A stretch of DNA of 64,000 nucleotides from Osedax symbiont Rs1 (lineage in GTDB: Bacteria > Pseudomonadota > Gammaproteobacteria > Pseudomonadales > Balneatricaceae), in assembly GCA_000416275.1 (NCBI GenBank), contig ASZJ01000089.1, positions 1 through 64,000 on the forward strand, in the 5' to 3' direction. The translations under genes and the position numbers were made by a program. The notes below the pieces were generated by a model. The model searched no databases and was not told the DNA's origin. It was given only the letters and a program-made list of their open reading frames with translations. This document shows, piece after piece, positions 31,512-40,230 of the stretch; the first letter of the stretch is position 1, and every line of letters starts with the position of its first letter.

Positions 31512-32342
31512 ATGGAAATCAAAGACTTATTAAAACAAACAGATAAACTTCCAAACATTCCGGAAGTTGTACGTGAAATAATCCAAGCGTTAAATAACCC
31601 GAATGCCGATTACGCCGAAATTTCGCAAAAAGTAGCACAAGATCAAATAATATCATTAAAAATTTTAAGACTAGTAAACTCTGCTTATTTTGGCTTAAGT
31701 AGAAAAGTAGCGTCTATAGACGAAGCAGTTATAATGCTGGGTATGGGAAAGCTTAAAACCTTGGTGATTGCGTCCGGTTTTGCTAATTGCGCATCAAATG
31801 TAGAAGGTATAGATTTACCATTGTTTTGGTCTGATTCATTCCAAGTGGCAGAATTAGCCAAATGGCTAGCAACAATGACCGATGACAATGTCGATGCTGA
31901 CTTGGCCTTTACCGCGGGTATTATCCACAATATAGGACAACTCTTGCTACATATGACCCAGCCTAATCGTGCTATGGCGATCAAATCTCTGGTAGAGACT
32001 TCTACCACCACTCGCAGCGAAGCTGAAATAGAAAGGTTGGGATTTACCACCGCAGATGCTGGACATGCTCTACTGGAATCTTGGAAATTTCCAAATTCAC
32101 TAGAAACAGCGGTTAAATACCAAAACAATCCCGAGGAGCTCGATGAAACTCCGCAGCTAAGTGCCGTTTTATCTTTGGCTTGCTGGATTAATCAAGAATC
32201 TAAAGGCGCTGATACCTTCGAAGAAATCCTACAGCGATATCCAACCGAAATTGCCGATTTAGCGGGCATTAAAACAGCTCCTGCAGAATACCTTGCTGAG
32301 GCATTATCACTAAAATCTGGTTTAGATAGTTTAGCTGCTTAA
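31512..32342 (+). CDS. HDOD domain protein
   Basis: This 276-residue cytoplasmic protein consists almost entirely of one HDOD domain, a degenerate HD phosphohydrolase fold used in signalling. Typical segments are LPNIPEVVREIIQALNNP, ISLKILRLVNSAYFG and AFTAGIIHNIGQLLLH; the HD pair of true phosphodiesterases is replaced by HN in the last of these. No EAL, GGDEF or receiver domain is attached. AAAGGAAATTATA before the ATG is a good ribosome binding site. It is a single gene; its partner is unknown. Confidence 0.88.
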   Translation: MEIKDLLKQTDKLPNIPEVVREIIQALNNPNADYAEISQKVAQDQIISLKILRLVNSAYFGLSRKVASIDEAVIMLGMGKLKTLVIASGFANCASNVEGIDLPLFWSDSFQVAELAKWLATMTDDNVDADLAFTAGIIHNIGQLLLHMTQPNRAMAIKSLVETSTTTRSEAEIERLGFTTADAGHALLESWKFPNSLETAVKYQNNPEELDETPQLSAVLSLACWINQESKGADTFEEILQRYPTEIADLAGIKTAPAEYLAEALSLKSGLDSLAA

Positions 32343-32408
32343 CATTCAAAGTGCTTGATTAGCTCTTTTGCAGAGGCCTTGAATAAATTTAACTTTACTA
32401 CGAGAGCC

Positions 32409-32462
32409 TCTGAATAAGTCACACTCGCCCCATGGGGTGGGTGAAATCGGCACTTATTCAGA
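32409..32462. repeat. Nested palindrome after the HDOD gene
   Basis: TCTGAATAAGT (32409-32419) pairs with ACTTATTCAGA (32452-32462), and inside it CACTCGCCCC pairs with GGGGTGGGTG around AT. The ends resemble transposon-like termini. It lies between the converging HDOD and chorismate mutase genes, so it could equally be a transcript end. Confidence 0.5.
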
Positions 32463-32492
32463 GATTCCAGTAGCTTAAGTGATATGAAATAT

Positions 32493-32765
32493 TTAATTTA
32501 TTAAGTGGTTATGCCTGAGTATAACTTCTTCAATAATCGTTTCAAAGACACGATTAACCATTGTTTCACTCAAATCATGTTGCTTAGCTAAGCTAGCAAA
32601 ACGTTTAAACTGACTGGCTTCGCGCGCTAAATCTTTAGCCTGTAGTGCTTTTTCAGCTTTGTATAAACCGACCCGTTCGGTCAATTGAAAACGCTCTGCT
32701 AACAATGCCACTAGCTGCTCATCAAGTTTATCTATTTCAGCGCGCATAGCTATCAAATTCTTCAT
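32493..32765 (-). CDS. Monofunctional chorismate mutase, AroQ class
   Basis: This 90-residue, all-helical protein should convert chorismate to prephenate (or act as a PchB-like isochorismate pyruvate lyase). The opening MRAEIDKLDEQLVALLAERF is the classic AroQ helix 1, followed by VGLYKAEKALQAKD and a C-terminal IEEVILRHN. It is cytoplasmic and has no fused prephenate dehydratase. Its ATG overlaps by 4 bases the stop of a short open frame upstream, which suggests it once belonged to a longer operon. Confidence 0.88.
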   Translation of the reverse strand: MKNLIAMRAEIDKLDEQLVALLAERFQLTERVGLYKAEKALQAKDLAREASQFKRFASLAKQHDLSETMVNRVFETIIEEVILRHNHLIN

Positions 32766-32908
32766 TCGCTCTCCTCCCAGGGTGATTTAATATTATCCAG
32801 AGTGTCTAAAAGGTGTAGAGGTTGGCTGGCATCAGTGACTTCCATACCCTGCTTAAGATCAGCGATTGATCCGCTATTAAGCGCCGGATTAAGTAAGCTG
32901 TGCCACGA
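32762..32908 (-). pseudogene. Remnant of a gene coupled to chorismate mutase
   Basis: This frame of 48 codons has no good start at its upstream edge. It ends LDTLDNIKSPWEESE and its TGA overlaps the chorismate mutase ATG. An internal ATG at 32845 would give only 27 residues. The tight ATGA coupling suggests the 3-prime tail of a lost gene. I cannot identify the parent family. Confidence 0.35.
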
Positions 32909-32971
32909 TCAACAGCTATTGTTAAGAAATTCTGCTCAGTACTAGTTTCACGTATAGCTAGCTCATGCTGG

Positions 32972-33601
32972 CTATTTATATAAACCGGTCACTAAGTTTT
33001 TCACCTCTATTATCTCCAACATCCGCTGATAATGGCTATAGATATGACTAAACTGTCGAGGATCCACCCCATCAGCAGGCAGCCATCTGGTAATCACAAA
33101 TAAGCACAAATCGGAACTAGTCATTTGCTCGCCATGTACCCAGGGGCCGATCAATAAATCGTTTTCGATAATATTAAAGTAATCGATCATATTCTGGGGC
33201 ACTTTTCGTGCCATTTCATCTTTCGCTAGCTGGCCACTAGCCCACCTTTCAGCACGCCATAAATGGGCGTGAGCCACATGCACTGTGGAACTTAAAAAAC
33301 TATTAAAAGAATCGATGAGGGCGCGAAAGTATGCTGACATTGGGTTTGGATGAACGAGTGGAGAGTGTCGGTTGTTTTGCAAGTTATCCAGATAATTCAA
33401 AATAGCTGGGGCCTCTGTAATAATTCCTTGATCCGTCAGTAAAGCTGGCACCCTGCCCAACGGGTTAACCGCTAAATATTCAGCACTGCGTTGCTGCCCT
33501 GCTTTTAAATCAATAGCGATTGCCTGATAGCTAACACCGCTCATCTCTAAAGCAATATGTGGAGCGAGAGCAATAGTACCTGGCGCGTAATAATATTTCA
33601 T
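32972..33601 (-). CDS. Glutathione S-transferase family protein
   Basis: This 209-residue cytoplasmic protein has a thioredoxin-like N-domain opening MKYYYAPGTIALAPHIALEM, the cis-proline GRVPALL near residue 52, and the helical C-domain from about residue 90. It resembles the bacterial beta-class GSTs, where a cysteine at about position 10 is typical; here that place has Thr/Ile-Ala, so the catalytic residue is uncertain. AGGG 7 bases upstream supports the start. It lies 16 bp after the PPOX-like gene and is probably co-transcribed with it. Confidence 0.87.
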   Translation of the reverse strand: MKYYYAPGTIALAPHIALEMSGVSYQAIAIDLKAGQQRSAEYLAVNPLGRVPALLTDQGIITEAPAILNYLDNLQNNRHSPLVHPNPMSAYFRALIDSFNSFLSSTVHVAHAHLWRAERWASGQLAKDEMARKVPQNMIDYFNIIENDLLIGPWVHGEQMTSSDLCLFVITRWLPADGVDPRQFSHIYSHYQRMLEIIEVKNLVTGLYK

Positions 33602-33617
33602 AGACAGCCCTTGTAAT

Positions 33618-34223
33618 TCATAGTTGATTTTTATATCTACTGACCATTTCTTGCTGTGTTTCGACGGGACCTGTGTCGCCGACTTGATCTCTAATCATCT
33701 GCCCCATAGAGGGGAGCACACTTCTGTGTTGAATTGACTCAGGGCACCAAAGCTTAGAGCGCATCATCGACTTAGCACAATGTAAAAATACTTCTTCAAT
33801 TTCAATGATGATCACTGACTTAGGTGGATTTTTATCACCACAGCTATACTGCAAATCTTCTTCACTGACACTGATATACGCCGCGCCATTGACTCTTAAG
33901 GTCTCATCTACACCTGGAATCATAAATAAACAGCCGACCTTCGCGGTTTCAACAATATTGATCAATGAATCAAGCCTGTTGTTACCTCTCGCATCCGCAA
34001 TGGCTATTTTTGTCGGATTTATTAGTCGTGCAAAGCCCGGTTCTCCACCGCGCGGAGAACTGTCGACCGCCCCCTCCTTACTATAAGTAGAAAGCACCAT
34101 AAATGGCGACAGGGAGATGAATTCAATACTATGCTTTTCTAGGCAAGACAATTGTTTTTGCAACGATCTGCCACTTGCTTGACCGTATAACTGCCTTAAA
34201 CTTACTGCACTTTCAATGCGCAT
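33618..34223 (-). CDS. PPOX-type flavoprotein (pyridoxamine phosphate oxidase-like)
   Basis: This 201-residue soluble protein has the split-barrel FMN-binding fold: FMVLSTYSKEGAVDSSPRGG, IAIADARGNNRLDSLINI and GVDETLRVNGAAYISV. The pattern matches the MSMEG_1061-like family of FMN-dependent PPOX flavoproteins as I recall it. The substrate is unknown; it is not PdxH itself. It forms a likely two-gene unit with the downstream GST, which hints at a redox or detoxification role. Confidence 0.85.
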   Translation of the reverse strand: MRIESAVSLRQLYGQASGRSLQKQLSCLEKHSIEFISLSPFMVLSTYSKEGAVDSSPRGGEPGFARLINPTKIAIADARGNNRLDSLINIVETAKVGCLFMIPGVDETLRVNGAAYISVSEEDLQYSCGDKNPPKSVIIIEIEEVFLHCAKSMMRSKLWCPESIQHRSVLPSMGQMIRDQVGDTGPVETQQEMVSRYKNQL

Positions 34224-34550
34224 TATCTAACATCCTTAAAAGTAGTCATTCACCGGGCTGGTCTAACTTCGACAGCTGTATCATAGCAACTAGTAGATTT
34301 ATATGTCATGGTTAATTTTTAACCTTATTGCCGGATATGAAAAGCTGTAATGCGCTTGATTTGCGATGAACCCTAATCTACAAAGGATTTGGCTATGCTG
34401 GATTTGCAGACAGACGAGGAGAGCTACGCCTAACCCGTAGCTTTTATGAGTATTTAAAATTTATAGGTTTTTTGATAGGAAAAAGAGGCCCTCATCCAAC
34501 AATCTTATTAGATGTTGGTTGCGCGACATCTAGCCTAATTTGTTGATTAT
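34224..34550. other. Intergenic region with small hairpins
   Basis: About 330 bp. AGCTACG (34422-34428) pairs with CGTAGCT (34436-34442), followed by TTTAT, a weak terminator-like shape on the plus strand. CCAAC...GTTGG near 34496-34518 forms another imperfect hairpin downstream of the membrane-protein gene. No ORF was supported. Confidence 0.3.
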
Positions 34551-34994
34551 TTATTTTACTGCCCTAACTTTGTCTACCACAGTGATAATAGCGAAAATAA
34601 TTGAGCAGATAACACTTAAATATAAGCCTGTAAATAGAGTGCTAAAATACGCGGCGATGAAGCTATTTGACGAGCCTGTCAATCCTAAATATTTGACCGT
34701 CATAATGGCTGCAATCCCTGAATACATATCCGGTACTACCATTAATTGCACGGGAATTCTCAGAACGGCACATAGCAACAGCCTATGACTTAATTTTTCA
34801 CGACCGGTTTTTTGCAAATATAAGTCAAGATTCAGATAGAGCAGATACCAGGTAAACACTCCTAAGATCATACCCGATAGGCCTACATAATCTCCAGACT
34901 CAAAACCTAGAACAAAGCCGGTAATAGAATTCAAACCAACCAGTAAAATCCATTTAAAATAAATATTGATACAGAGGCTCCCTAATAAGTTCAT
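34551..34994 (-). CDS. Hypothetical inner-membrane protein
   Basis: This 147-residue protein has four predicted membrane helices (about residues 12-32, 38-58, 70-95 with a break, and 115-140), linked by a short charged loop with YLQKTGREKLSHR. I do not recognise the family. A start at the ATG at 34994 places the first helix near the N-terminus. RF1 copy 6 lies upstream. It has no operon partner. Confidence 0.6.
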   Translation of the reverse strand: MNLLGSLCINIYFKWILLVGLNSITGFVLGFESGDYVGLSGMILGVFTWYLLYLNLDLYLQKTGREKLSHRLLLCAVLRIPVQLMVVPDMYSGIAAIMTVKYLGLTGSSNSFIAAYFSTLFTGLYLSVICSIIFAIITVVDKVRAVK

Positions 34995-35029
34995 CAGACG
35001 TACTGAGTTGTGTATCAGCGTTTAACATG

Positions 35030-35094
35030 CATATTTCTAACCGCTGTAGAATCAAGAGCTTGCGCTATGTGGTGCAGTGAAGTCACTGATTCAG
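35030..35094 (+). repeat. RF1 dispersed repeat, copy 6 (right half)
   Basis: Only the right half is clear: CCGCTGTAGAATCAAGAGCT, GCGCTATGTGGTGCAGTGA and the end AGTCACTGATTCAGG. The matching left end near 35000 is eroded. It lies upstream of the hypothetical membrane-protein gene. Confidence 0.65.
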
Positions 35095-35233
35095 GACTGA
35101 GTCAGGTTTACGCTAAATTTAGCACTGGATTTAGTCCGGTACTGGGCAGTTGTTAAAGAAGTTCTGAACAGTTCGGTTTTTTATACTCAGCCTAGCAGCC
35201 AAAGAGACTATGCAGAAACCCGCAAACTAAGCG

Positions 35234-35386
35234 TTACTGTTGCAGATTTAAATCAGTGTCAGACTCGCTAACGGTTTCCCGATCGGCTTTGGCAATGTAT
35301 TTATCTTTCTGATTTGGACTTCGTTTAGCTTTAGCTTTTTTAAGTCGTTTATTAAAAATCTGATTGAGCTTTTTCTTGCGATTCAT
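35234..35386 (-). CDS. DUF2986-like small lysine-rich protein
   Basis: This 50-residue, strongly basic protein opens MNRKKKLNQIFNKRLKKAKA, continues KDKYIAKADRE and ends with an acidic tail. The pattern, with a lysine/arginine-rich N-half and KYIxKADR, fits the DUF2986 family of small gammaproteobacterial proteins as I recall it. No function is known; an RNA- or ribosome-associated role is speculation. It is a single gene between the RF1 repeat and the methyltransferase-like gene. Confidence 0.75.
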   Translation of the reverse strand: MNRKKKLNQIFNKRLKKAKAKRSPNQKDKYIAKADRETVSESDTDLNLQQ

Positions 35387-35515
35387 CAAAAATAGTCCAG
35401 TGGTAAAATAATGATCCCAATTATAAATTCTTTTAGCTTAGTTACCAAGCATCTAGTAATAAATTTAAATCCAATCGCCAGTTTTACAGGCTAAGATTGT
35501 TGTAACCTAGTGGAT

Positions 35516-35983
35516 TTAGATCCAGCGGCGTACTTTACGGCAATACTGATGATACTCTTCAGCAAACTTTATGCTTAGATACTGCTCTTCTCTGGCAATA
35601 ACCAACGTTTTTATCAGCCAAGTGGCGGGAATCATCAGCAGCATGATCCAATAGCTATTCAAACTAAACGCCATTCCAAAACCAAAACAAATAAATGACA
35701 GATATATCGGATTTCGGCTATAGGCAAAAACTCCACTATCGACAATGTTGCTCGTAGGTCGCCACGGCTCGATACTAGTTTTTGCTTTGCGCAGCCCTAA
35801 CAATGCCGATACAGCAAGTATTATTGCGATCAAAAAAGCAAAACCAGCAGCTAGCCACAGTGTTTGATTAGGATAAATGGTGAGCGGCACGTACCTTTGC
35901 AAGATAGAGCCGAGCAGCACTGCGATTATATAAATTAGTGGTGGAGGGAATTTAACCCCGGCACCTTTACTGTCATTTTCCAT
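35516..35983 (-). CDS. Isoprenylcysteine carboxyl methyltransferase-like membrane protein
   Basis: This 155-residue integral membrane protein has four hydrophobic segments and the ICMT/PEMT-type SAM-binding motif YSRNPIYLSFICFGFG near residue 95, then REEQYLSIKFAEEYHQYCRK at the C-terminus. Bacterial members methylate small molecules or lipids, and the substrate is unknown. Its start is back to back with the SDR gene: the two ATGs are about 40 bases apart. Confidence 0.85.
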   Translation of the reverse strand: MENDSKGAGVKFPPPLIYIIAVLLGSILQRYVPLTIYPNQTLWLAAGFAFLIAIILAVSALLGLRKAKTSIEPWRPTSNIVDSGVFAYSRNPIYLSFICFGFGMAFSLNSYWIMLLMIPATWLIKTLVIAREEQYLSIKFAEEYHQYCRKVRRWI

Positions 35984-36023
35984 GCTATTCTACGCACCAT
36001 TATTCACTATGAGTTTATCTATT

Positions 36024-36779
36024 ATGGCATTAACAGGAAATTTTATCATTACAGGAGCTGCCAGCGGGATTGGCGCAGCGGTGGCCAAAAAGATTGCCGG
36101 ACCTAACTGTAGTCTCATCTTGCAGACCCGATCCAACCTTGATGATTTAGAGAGATTAGCTGACATCTGCAAAGCAAAAGGCGCGCTAGTTTACACACAA
36201 AAAATAGATCTGATTGAACAGAGCCAAACTCAAAAGCTAATAAATTTTAGCTTAGATAAATTTAGCTCTATTGATGGGGTCATCGCAGCTGCTGGGTATC
36301 CTGATTGGCAAAATTTTGATGATTTATCCGTTGAGGACTTTATGAAGTCCGTACTATTGATGCAGCAATCTACATTTATGTTACTTCAGCAATTCAATAG
36401 GCAATTGCAAACCAGTAAAGGTAGTTTTGTGGCTGTCAGCTCGTTTTTAGCCCATAAAATGAAGGTAGGAAACAGCATCACCCCAGCATCAGCCTCTGCT
36501 AAAGCGGGTCTTGAAGCACTTGTTAAGTCATATGCTGCTCAATATGCGGCATCGGGAATTCGCTGCAATGCAATAGTACCGGGCTACATAAAAAAAGATG
36601 GCGGTAAACACACCCCTATAAGCCCTGATGCAATAGCAAAAATAAACGCTCGCATACCTGCGGGGCGACTCGGTTTACCCGAAGAAGTTGCATCTCTCGC
36701 TCAGTTCCTGCTCAGCAGCCAAAGTCGCTACATCACCGGCCAACTGCTGCATATTGATGGAGGGTTGCTATTAACCTGA
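36024..36779 (+). CDS. Short-chain dehydrogenase/reductase with altered active site
   Basis: This 251-residue Rossmann-fold protein has the cofactor motif ITGAASGIGAAVA and the C-terminal GIRCNAIVPGYI and YITGQLLHIDGG of classical SDRs. The catalytic Ser region SSFLAHK is present, but the YxxxK motif reads SASAK (codons near 36490-36510), so tyrosine is replaced by serine. It may be a non-canonical or inactive SDR. I chose the ATG at 36024 with GAG 10 bases upstream; an upstream ATG at 35982 would overlap the divergent gene start. Confidence 0.85.
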   Translation: MALTGNFIITGAASGIGAAVAKKIAGPNCSLILQTRSNLDDLERLADICKAKGALVYTQKIDLIEQSQTQKLINFSLDKFSSIDGVIAAAGYPDWQNFDDLSVEDFMKSVLLMQQSTFMLLQQFNRQLQTSKGSFVAVSSFLAHKMKVGNSITPASASAKAGLEALVKSYAAQYAASGIRCNAIVPGYIKKDGGKHTPISPDAIAKINARIPAGRLGLPEEVASLAQFLLSSQSRYITGQLLHIDGGLLLT

Positions 36780-37017
36780 ACTTGAACTTGAACAGAGCGG
36801 ACACTTCCCTGTAAATAATTAAAGATTTAGATACAGGGCCAGTGTAACAGCACTCGTAAAAGTGCCATTCAACCTTTGGCTGGAATTTGACTTAAGTTTG
36901 GCTTAATTTTGGTTTAAGCTTGGCTAAAAAAAGCTTCTTCCATTCGCCGGCCCACTAATTTAGCCACCTTTAAGCCATGGATTGATGGTTTAAAGAACAG
37001 CCAGGGTATATTAAAAA

Positions 37018-37620
37018 TTAGGGGCGCACTAATTGAAACGATGTATCAGTACTACTATAAAAGTTACCACCCATCTTCCCGATTGCTCCCACTTTCAACG
37101 TATCTATTTTATCCCCTGTAACACAGCGATCTTCAGCATGGAGAGCGACAACATTTAGCAGCATCATCGAACCGCCCATCGGCTGATCCGAGATGCAGAT
37201 AATCTCGCGCAGTTGACATTCGAAACGCACTGGAGAGATAGCGACGCCTGCAGCTTTAACCCGTTTACTGGCCACCTTTTCTATACCCAATGCGATAAAT
37301 TCATCTTGATCGACAGCATAACTGGCACTAGTGGCATTCATTAATTCAGCGGCCGCACTATCGACGATATTGACCACGCACTCGCCTGTTTGCTGCAGGT
37401 TAGTTAAGGTATGCTTGTGCTGCATATCCCGAGGGAATATCTCGGTGACACACAACACCATAGGCTGGCAGCTGACCACGGTAAAAAATGAATATGGCGC
37501 TAAGTTATCTACACCTTGTTTACTGATAGTACTGACCCACGCTATGGGTCTGGGAATAACCGCTGCTACCAGCGCCTGATAACATTCAACAGGAGCTAAA
37601 TCTTTGATCTCAAGATACAT
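37018..37620 (-). CDS. Flavin reductase-like FMN-binding protein
   Basis: This 200-residue cytoplasmic protein has the flavin-reductase-like split barrel: AAVIPRPIAWVSTISKQG, LAPYSFFTVVSCQPMVL and GECVVNIVD. Family members reduce FMN/FAD with NAD(P)H or bind FMN with other roles. The partner oxygenase is not evident nearby. It is a single gene, and its upstream gap of about 140 bp carries no recognisable operator. Confidence 0.88.
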   Translation of the reverse strand: MYLEIKDLAPVECYQALVAAVIPRPIAWVSTISKQGVDNLAPYSFFTVVSCQPMVLCVTEIFPRDMQHKHTLTNLQQTGECVVNIVDSAAAELMNATSASYAVDQDEFIALGIEKVASKRVKAAGVAISPVRFECQLREIICISDQPMGGSMMLLNVVALHAEDRCVTGDKIDTLKVGAIGKMGGNFYSSTDTSFQLVRP

Positions 37621-37762
37621 GATAGATAACCGAAAATTATGAATTGACGGTTACTTTAACCTAAAACTGACATTTGAGTTCAAAAAAATTTCTTTAAACT
37701 AAATGTTGATTAGAAATTGCAGCATTGAGCCTATAGCTGACATTATTCAGATTGAGGATTTT

Positions 37763-37873
37763 ATGGCCTTAATCCAACTCGGAACAAGTTATACACAATC
37801 GAGCCGCACGAAGAATTGGGTCATAAAAAGCGCAGATTCCAATTTAACGATACTGCAAACCCAATCATTTTAA
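37763..37873 (+). CDS. Possible small protein, 36 residues
   Basis: An open frame MALIQLGTSYTQSSRTKNWV... of 36 codons has GAGGATTTT directly upstream of its ATG, a good ribosome binding site. It ends exactly against the converging GST stop. There is no recognisable family, and the evidence is only the start region. Confidence 0.25.
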   Translation: MALIQLGTSYTQSSRTKNWVIKSADSNLTILQTQSF

Positions 37874-38518
37874 TTACCGCTGCGCTGTATCTATAGTCGG
37901 TAATTCCTGCTCCGCTGCTCGCAGCCATTGTTGATAGGCAGGCAGTTGCAACATTTTGTTATGATACTGCTGCACTATCTTTGGCAGTTGAATAGCATAA
38001 ATACTGAACCTGACCACAACGGGCATGAAAAAAGCGTCTGCTATGGAAAATTCACCGAATAAGAAGTGCTCTGCTGTTGGCTTTTTCTCTAGTACAGTGC
38101 TAAAGATCTGGATAATTCTTGCGATATCTTTTTCCGCCGCTGCCGACAGTCTAATCGCAGATTTTTCACGGCGACAATTCATCGGCATCTCATCGCGTAG
38201 CGCTGAAAAACCCGAGTGCATTTCCGCACAGATAGACCGCATCTCAGCCCGTTTATTTATCGCTGTAGGTAGTGCTTTATTGGCTAGATAGCGCTCGTTG
38301 ATGTATTCACATATTGACAGCGAATCCCAAACCCTTAAGTCATTATCAATCAATACTGGTACTTTAGAATTTGGGCAGTGAACTGCTAATTGCTCATTGG
38401 TATCTTGCTGATACAACCAAAGCTGTTGCTCAGCAAAATCCAAGTCGAAGTGCTGCATTAACAACCAGGGCCTTAAAGACCAAGAAGAATAATTTTTATT
38501 ACCGATAATAAGCTGCAT
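37874..38518 (-). CDS. Glutathione S-transferase family protein
   Basis: This 214-residue protein has an N-terminal thioredoxin-like domain MQLIIGNKNYSSWSLRPWLL with the SxWxxR-type start typical of GSTs of the zeta/omega-like bacterial groups. It has the cis-proline SKVPVLID, and DSLSICEYINERY binds the gamma-Glu moiety. The C-domain is helical. It is divergent from the LysR gene, with RF1 copy 7 in the gap, so it is a natural target of that regulator. Confidence 0.87.
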   Translation of the reverse strand: MQLIIGNKNYSSWSLRPWLLMQHFDLDFAEQQLWLYQQDTNEQLAVHCPNSKVPVLIDNDLRVWDSLSICEYINERYLANKALPTAINKRAEMRSICAEMHSGFSALRDEMPMNCRREKSAIRLSAAAEKDIARIIQIFSTVLEKKPTAEHFLFGEFSIADAFFMPVVVRFSIYAIQLPKIVQQYHNKMLQLPAYQQWLRAAEQELPTIDTAQR

Positions 38519-38757
38519 AATTGTTCCTTAGTGATACTGAGTGAGCCAAGCATAAATTTTTTGTAGAGGAACTAACAGTGAATATTTTTTATAGTTATTA
38601 TCAAAATAATTGATGCTGAAAACCTAACCAATCCCCAGCCAACCTGATATCGTGATTGATTCCGCTGCTATAACAAAACAGCAACGGTTAATAAACAATG
38701 CAACTTAAACAGATAATTGAAGTTTTTCCAACACTGCAAAGTAACTATTTTTAGCCG

Positions 38758-38883
38758 CTGAATCAGCAGTTTCAGAGTGAGCATAGAACCTAAGATAATG
38801 GTTTTACAGTACCGTTAAAATATTCTAGCCAATCTCTGAAAAATTGCTAGATCTGTGCTGTGACCAGCTGTCACGGATTCAGC
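38758..38883 (+). repeat. RF1 dispersed repeat, copy 7 (short)
   Basis: Ends are CTGAATCAGCAGTTTCAGAG and CAGCTGTCACGGATTCAGC, about 126 bp apart. The interior keeps GGTTTTACAGTACCGTTAAA. It lies between the divergent GST and LysR genes, ending 30 bp before the LysR start, in the position expected for their promoters. Confidence 0.65.
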
Positions 38884-38913
38884 ATAAAGCCTAATTTTAT
38901 TAAAGAAGCTATT

Positions 38914-39765
38914 ATGGATATTGAATTATTAAGAACCTTCGTAACTGTCGTTGACAATGGCAGCTTCACACGCGCTGCCAGCCAGATCTATAGAAGCCAA
39001 TCGGCGATCAGCATGCAGATAAAACGCTTAGAAGAGCAATTAGATAGGCGACTATTCGACAGGAGCTCCCGTTCACTAAAATTGAGTTTAGACGGCAAGG
39101 CTTTAGCCCCCTACGCTAGAAAACTGCTTAAATTGCATGATGAAGCGATGCAAAACATCATCAATCGTTCACCGGTAAAAAATATTCGGATCGGTTGCCC
39201 AGATGATTTTTCTCACACCTTATTAGTTGATCTTATTCAGGTTATGCGGCGGCATATTCCCGGTGTGCACATCTCTTCCATCTGTGCTAACTCCAATATA
39301 TTGCGCCAACATTTGGATAGTAGTGAGCTCGATATAACCATTATCACGCGTCTTGAAAATAGTACGGAAGGTGTTTTGTTGCGACAAGAGCAAGGTGTAT
39401 GGCTATCTAATGATCCCCAGCTTTTACAACATCGTCCACTGCCTCTCGCTTTGTTAGAGCCGAGCTGTAAGTTTCATAGCTCTGTCATTGATGGCTTAGA
39501 AAAAGCCGGGATTAGCTATGATTTAATCTGTGATGCCAGCAATTGTGGTTTATTAATTGAGTTAGTTAGACGAAATTGCGCTGTTTCTGTGATGGCAGCA
39601 CATGCTGTACCTAGTGATTTAGTGCAGCTATCTGAGGTGACAAATTTACCTGCGCCACCTGTGACAGAAATTGCAATTTGTTTAAAAGGTGGCAATCAAC
39701 TAATTGCTGGTATTTCACTGGAGGATATCGCCCTCGAGATGAAAAAACTGCACAGCCAAAAGTAA
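38914..39765 (+). CDS. LysR-family transcriptional regulator
   Basis: This 283-residue regulator has an N-terminal winged helix, MDIELLRTFVTVVDNGSFTR then RSQSAISMQIKRLEEQL, and a periplasmic-binding-like effector domain from about residue 90 (IRIGCPDDFSHTLLVDL). GAAG upstream of the ATG at 38914 supports this start rather than an earlier in-frame one. The effector is unknown. The divergent GST is the likely local target, by the usual LysR arrangement. Confidence 0.9.
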   Translation: MDIELLRTFVTVVDNGSFTRAASQIYRSQSAISMQIKRLEEQLDRRLFDRSSRSLKLSLDGKALAPYARKLLKLHDEAMQNIINRSPVKNIRIGCPDDFSHTLLVDLIQVMRRHIPGVHISSICANSNILRQHLDSSELDITIITRLENSTEGVLLRQEQGVWLSNDPQLLQHRPLPLALLEPSCKFHSSVIDGLEKAGISYDLICDASNCGLLIELVRRNCAVSVMAAHAVPSDLVQLSEVTNLPAPPVTEIAICLKGGNQLIAGISLEDIALEMKKLHSQK

Positions 39766-40230
39766 TTTAGCATTGCTCATAATAAAAACTGTTACCGGTG
39801 ACATTGTGTTACTTTTTTACTGCATTGGGTGACACTATAAGTAACACTTAAGTATGGATTAGTAACACTTTCAGAAAAATTCTTAAGAAATACTATTAGT
39901 ATTAATTTTTATTCTTTAATATCAACAGGTTATATTTATGGCACAGTAACTGCATTGTTATAGGTAATAAAAATAAAAAGTAACCAACTACATATTCCAG
40001 TAATAAAAATAACAACAGGTAATGTAGAATAAAAAAATATAGCCTATAGGTCTTAATAAAAATAATAACTTAGACTAATAAAGCGCTGATCAGACCTATG
40101 TACTTTTAAGATTTATCAAGTAATAATAATAACAATACTTGGGTATATAATTGTCGATCAGCCAACTCTTCTCTTTTTTCTTGGTAAGAACTCTAGTCCT
40201 TACTCTCTACTATACTGTTAGCTGACAGCC
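39766..40230. other. AT-rich intergenic region with degenerate short repeats
   Basis: Between the converging LysR and oxygenase genes lie several copies of a degenerate unit like TAATAAAAATAACAAC (near 39967, 40002, 40052 and 40120). Before them come three AGTAACAC/GTGACAC-type units (39830-39880). No ORF is supported. It could be a decayed element, a non-coding RNA locus or neutral sequence. Confidence 0.35.

Noticed and set aside
35982..36023. Upstream ATGs for the SDR gene
   Set aside because: The ATG at 35982 overlaps the start codon of the divergent gene and adds a non-family extension; the ATG at 36024 fits both the ribosome binding site and the family N-terminus.
39766..40230. CRISPR array
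   Set aside because: The repeats are short, AT-rich, degenerate and unevenly spaced; no cas genes are nearby.
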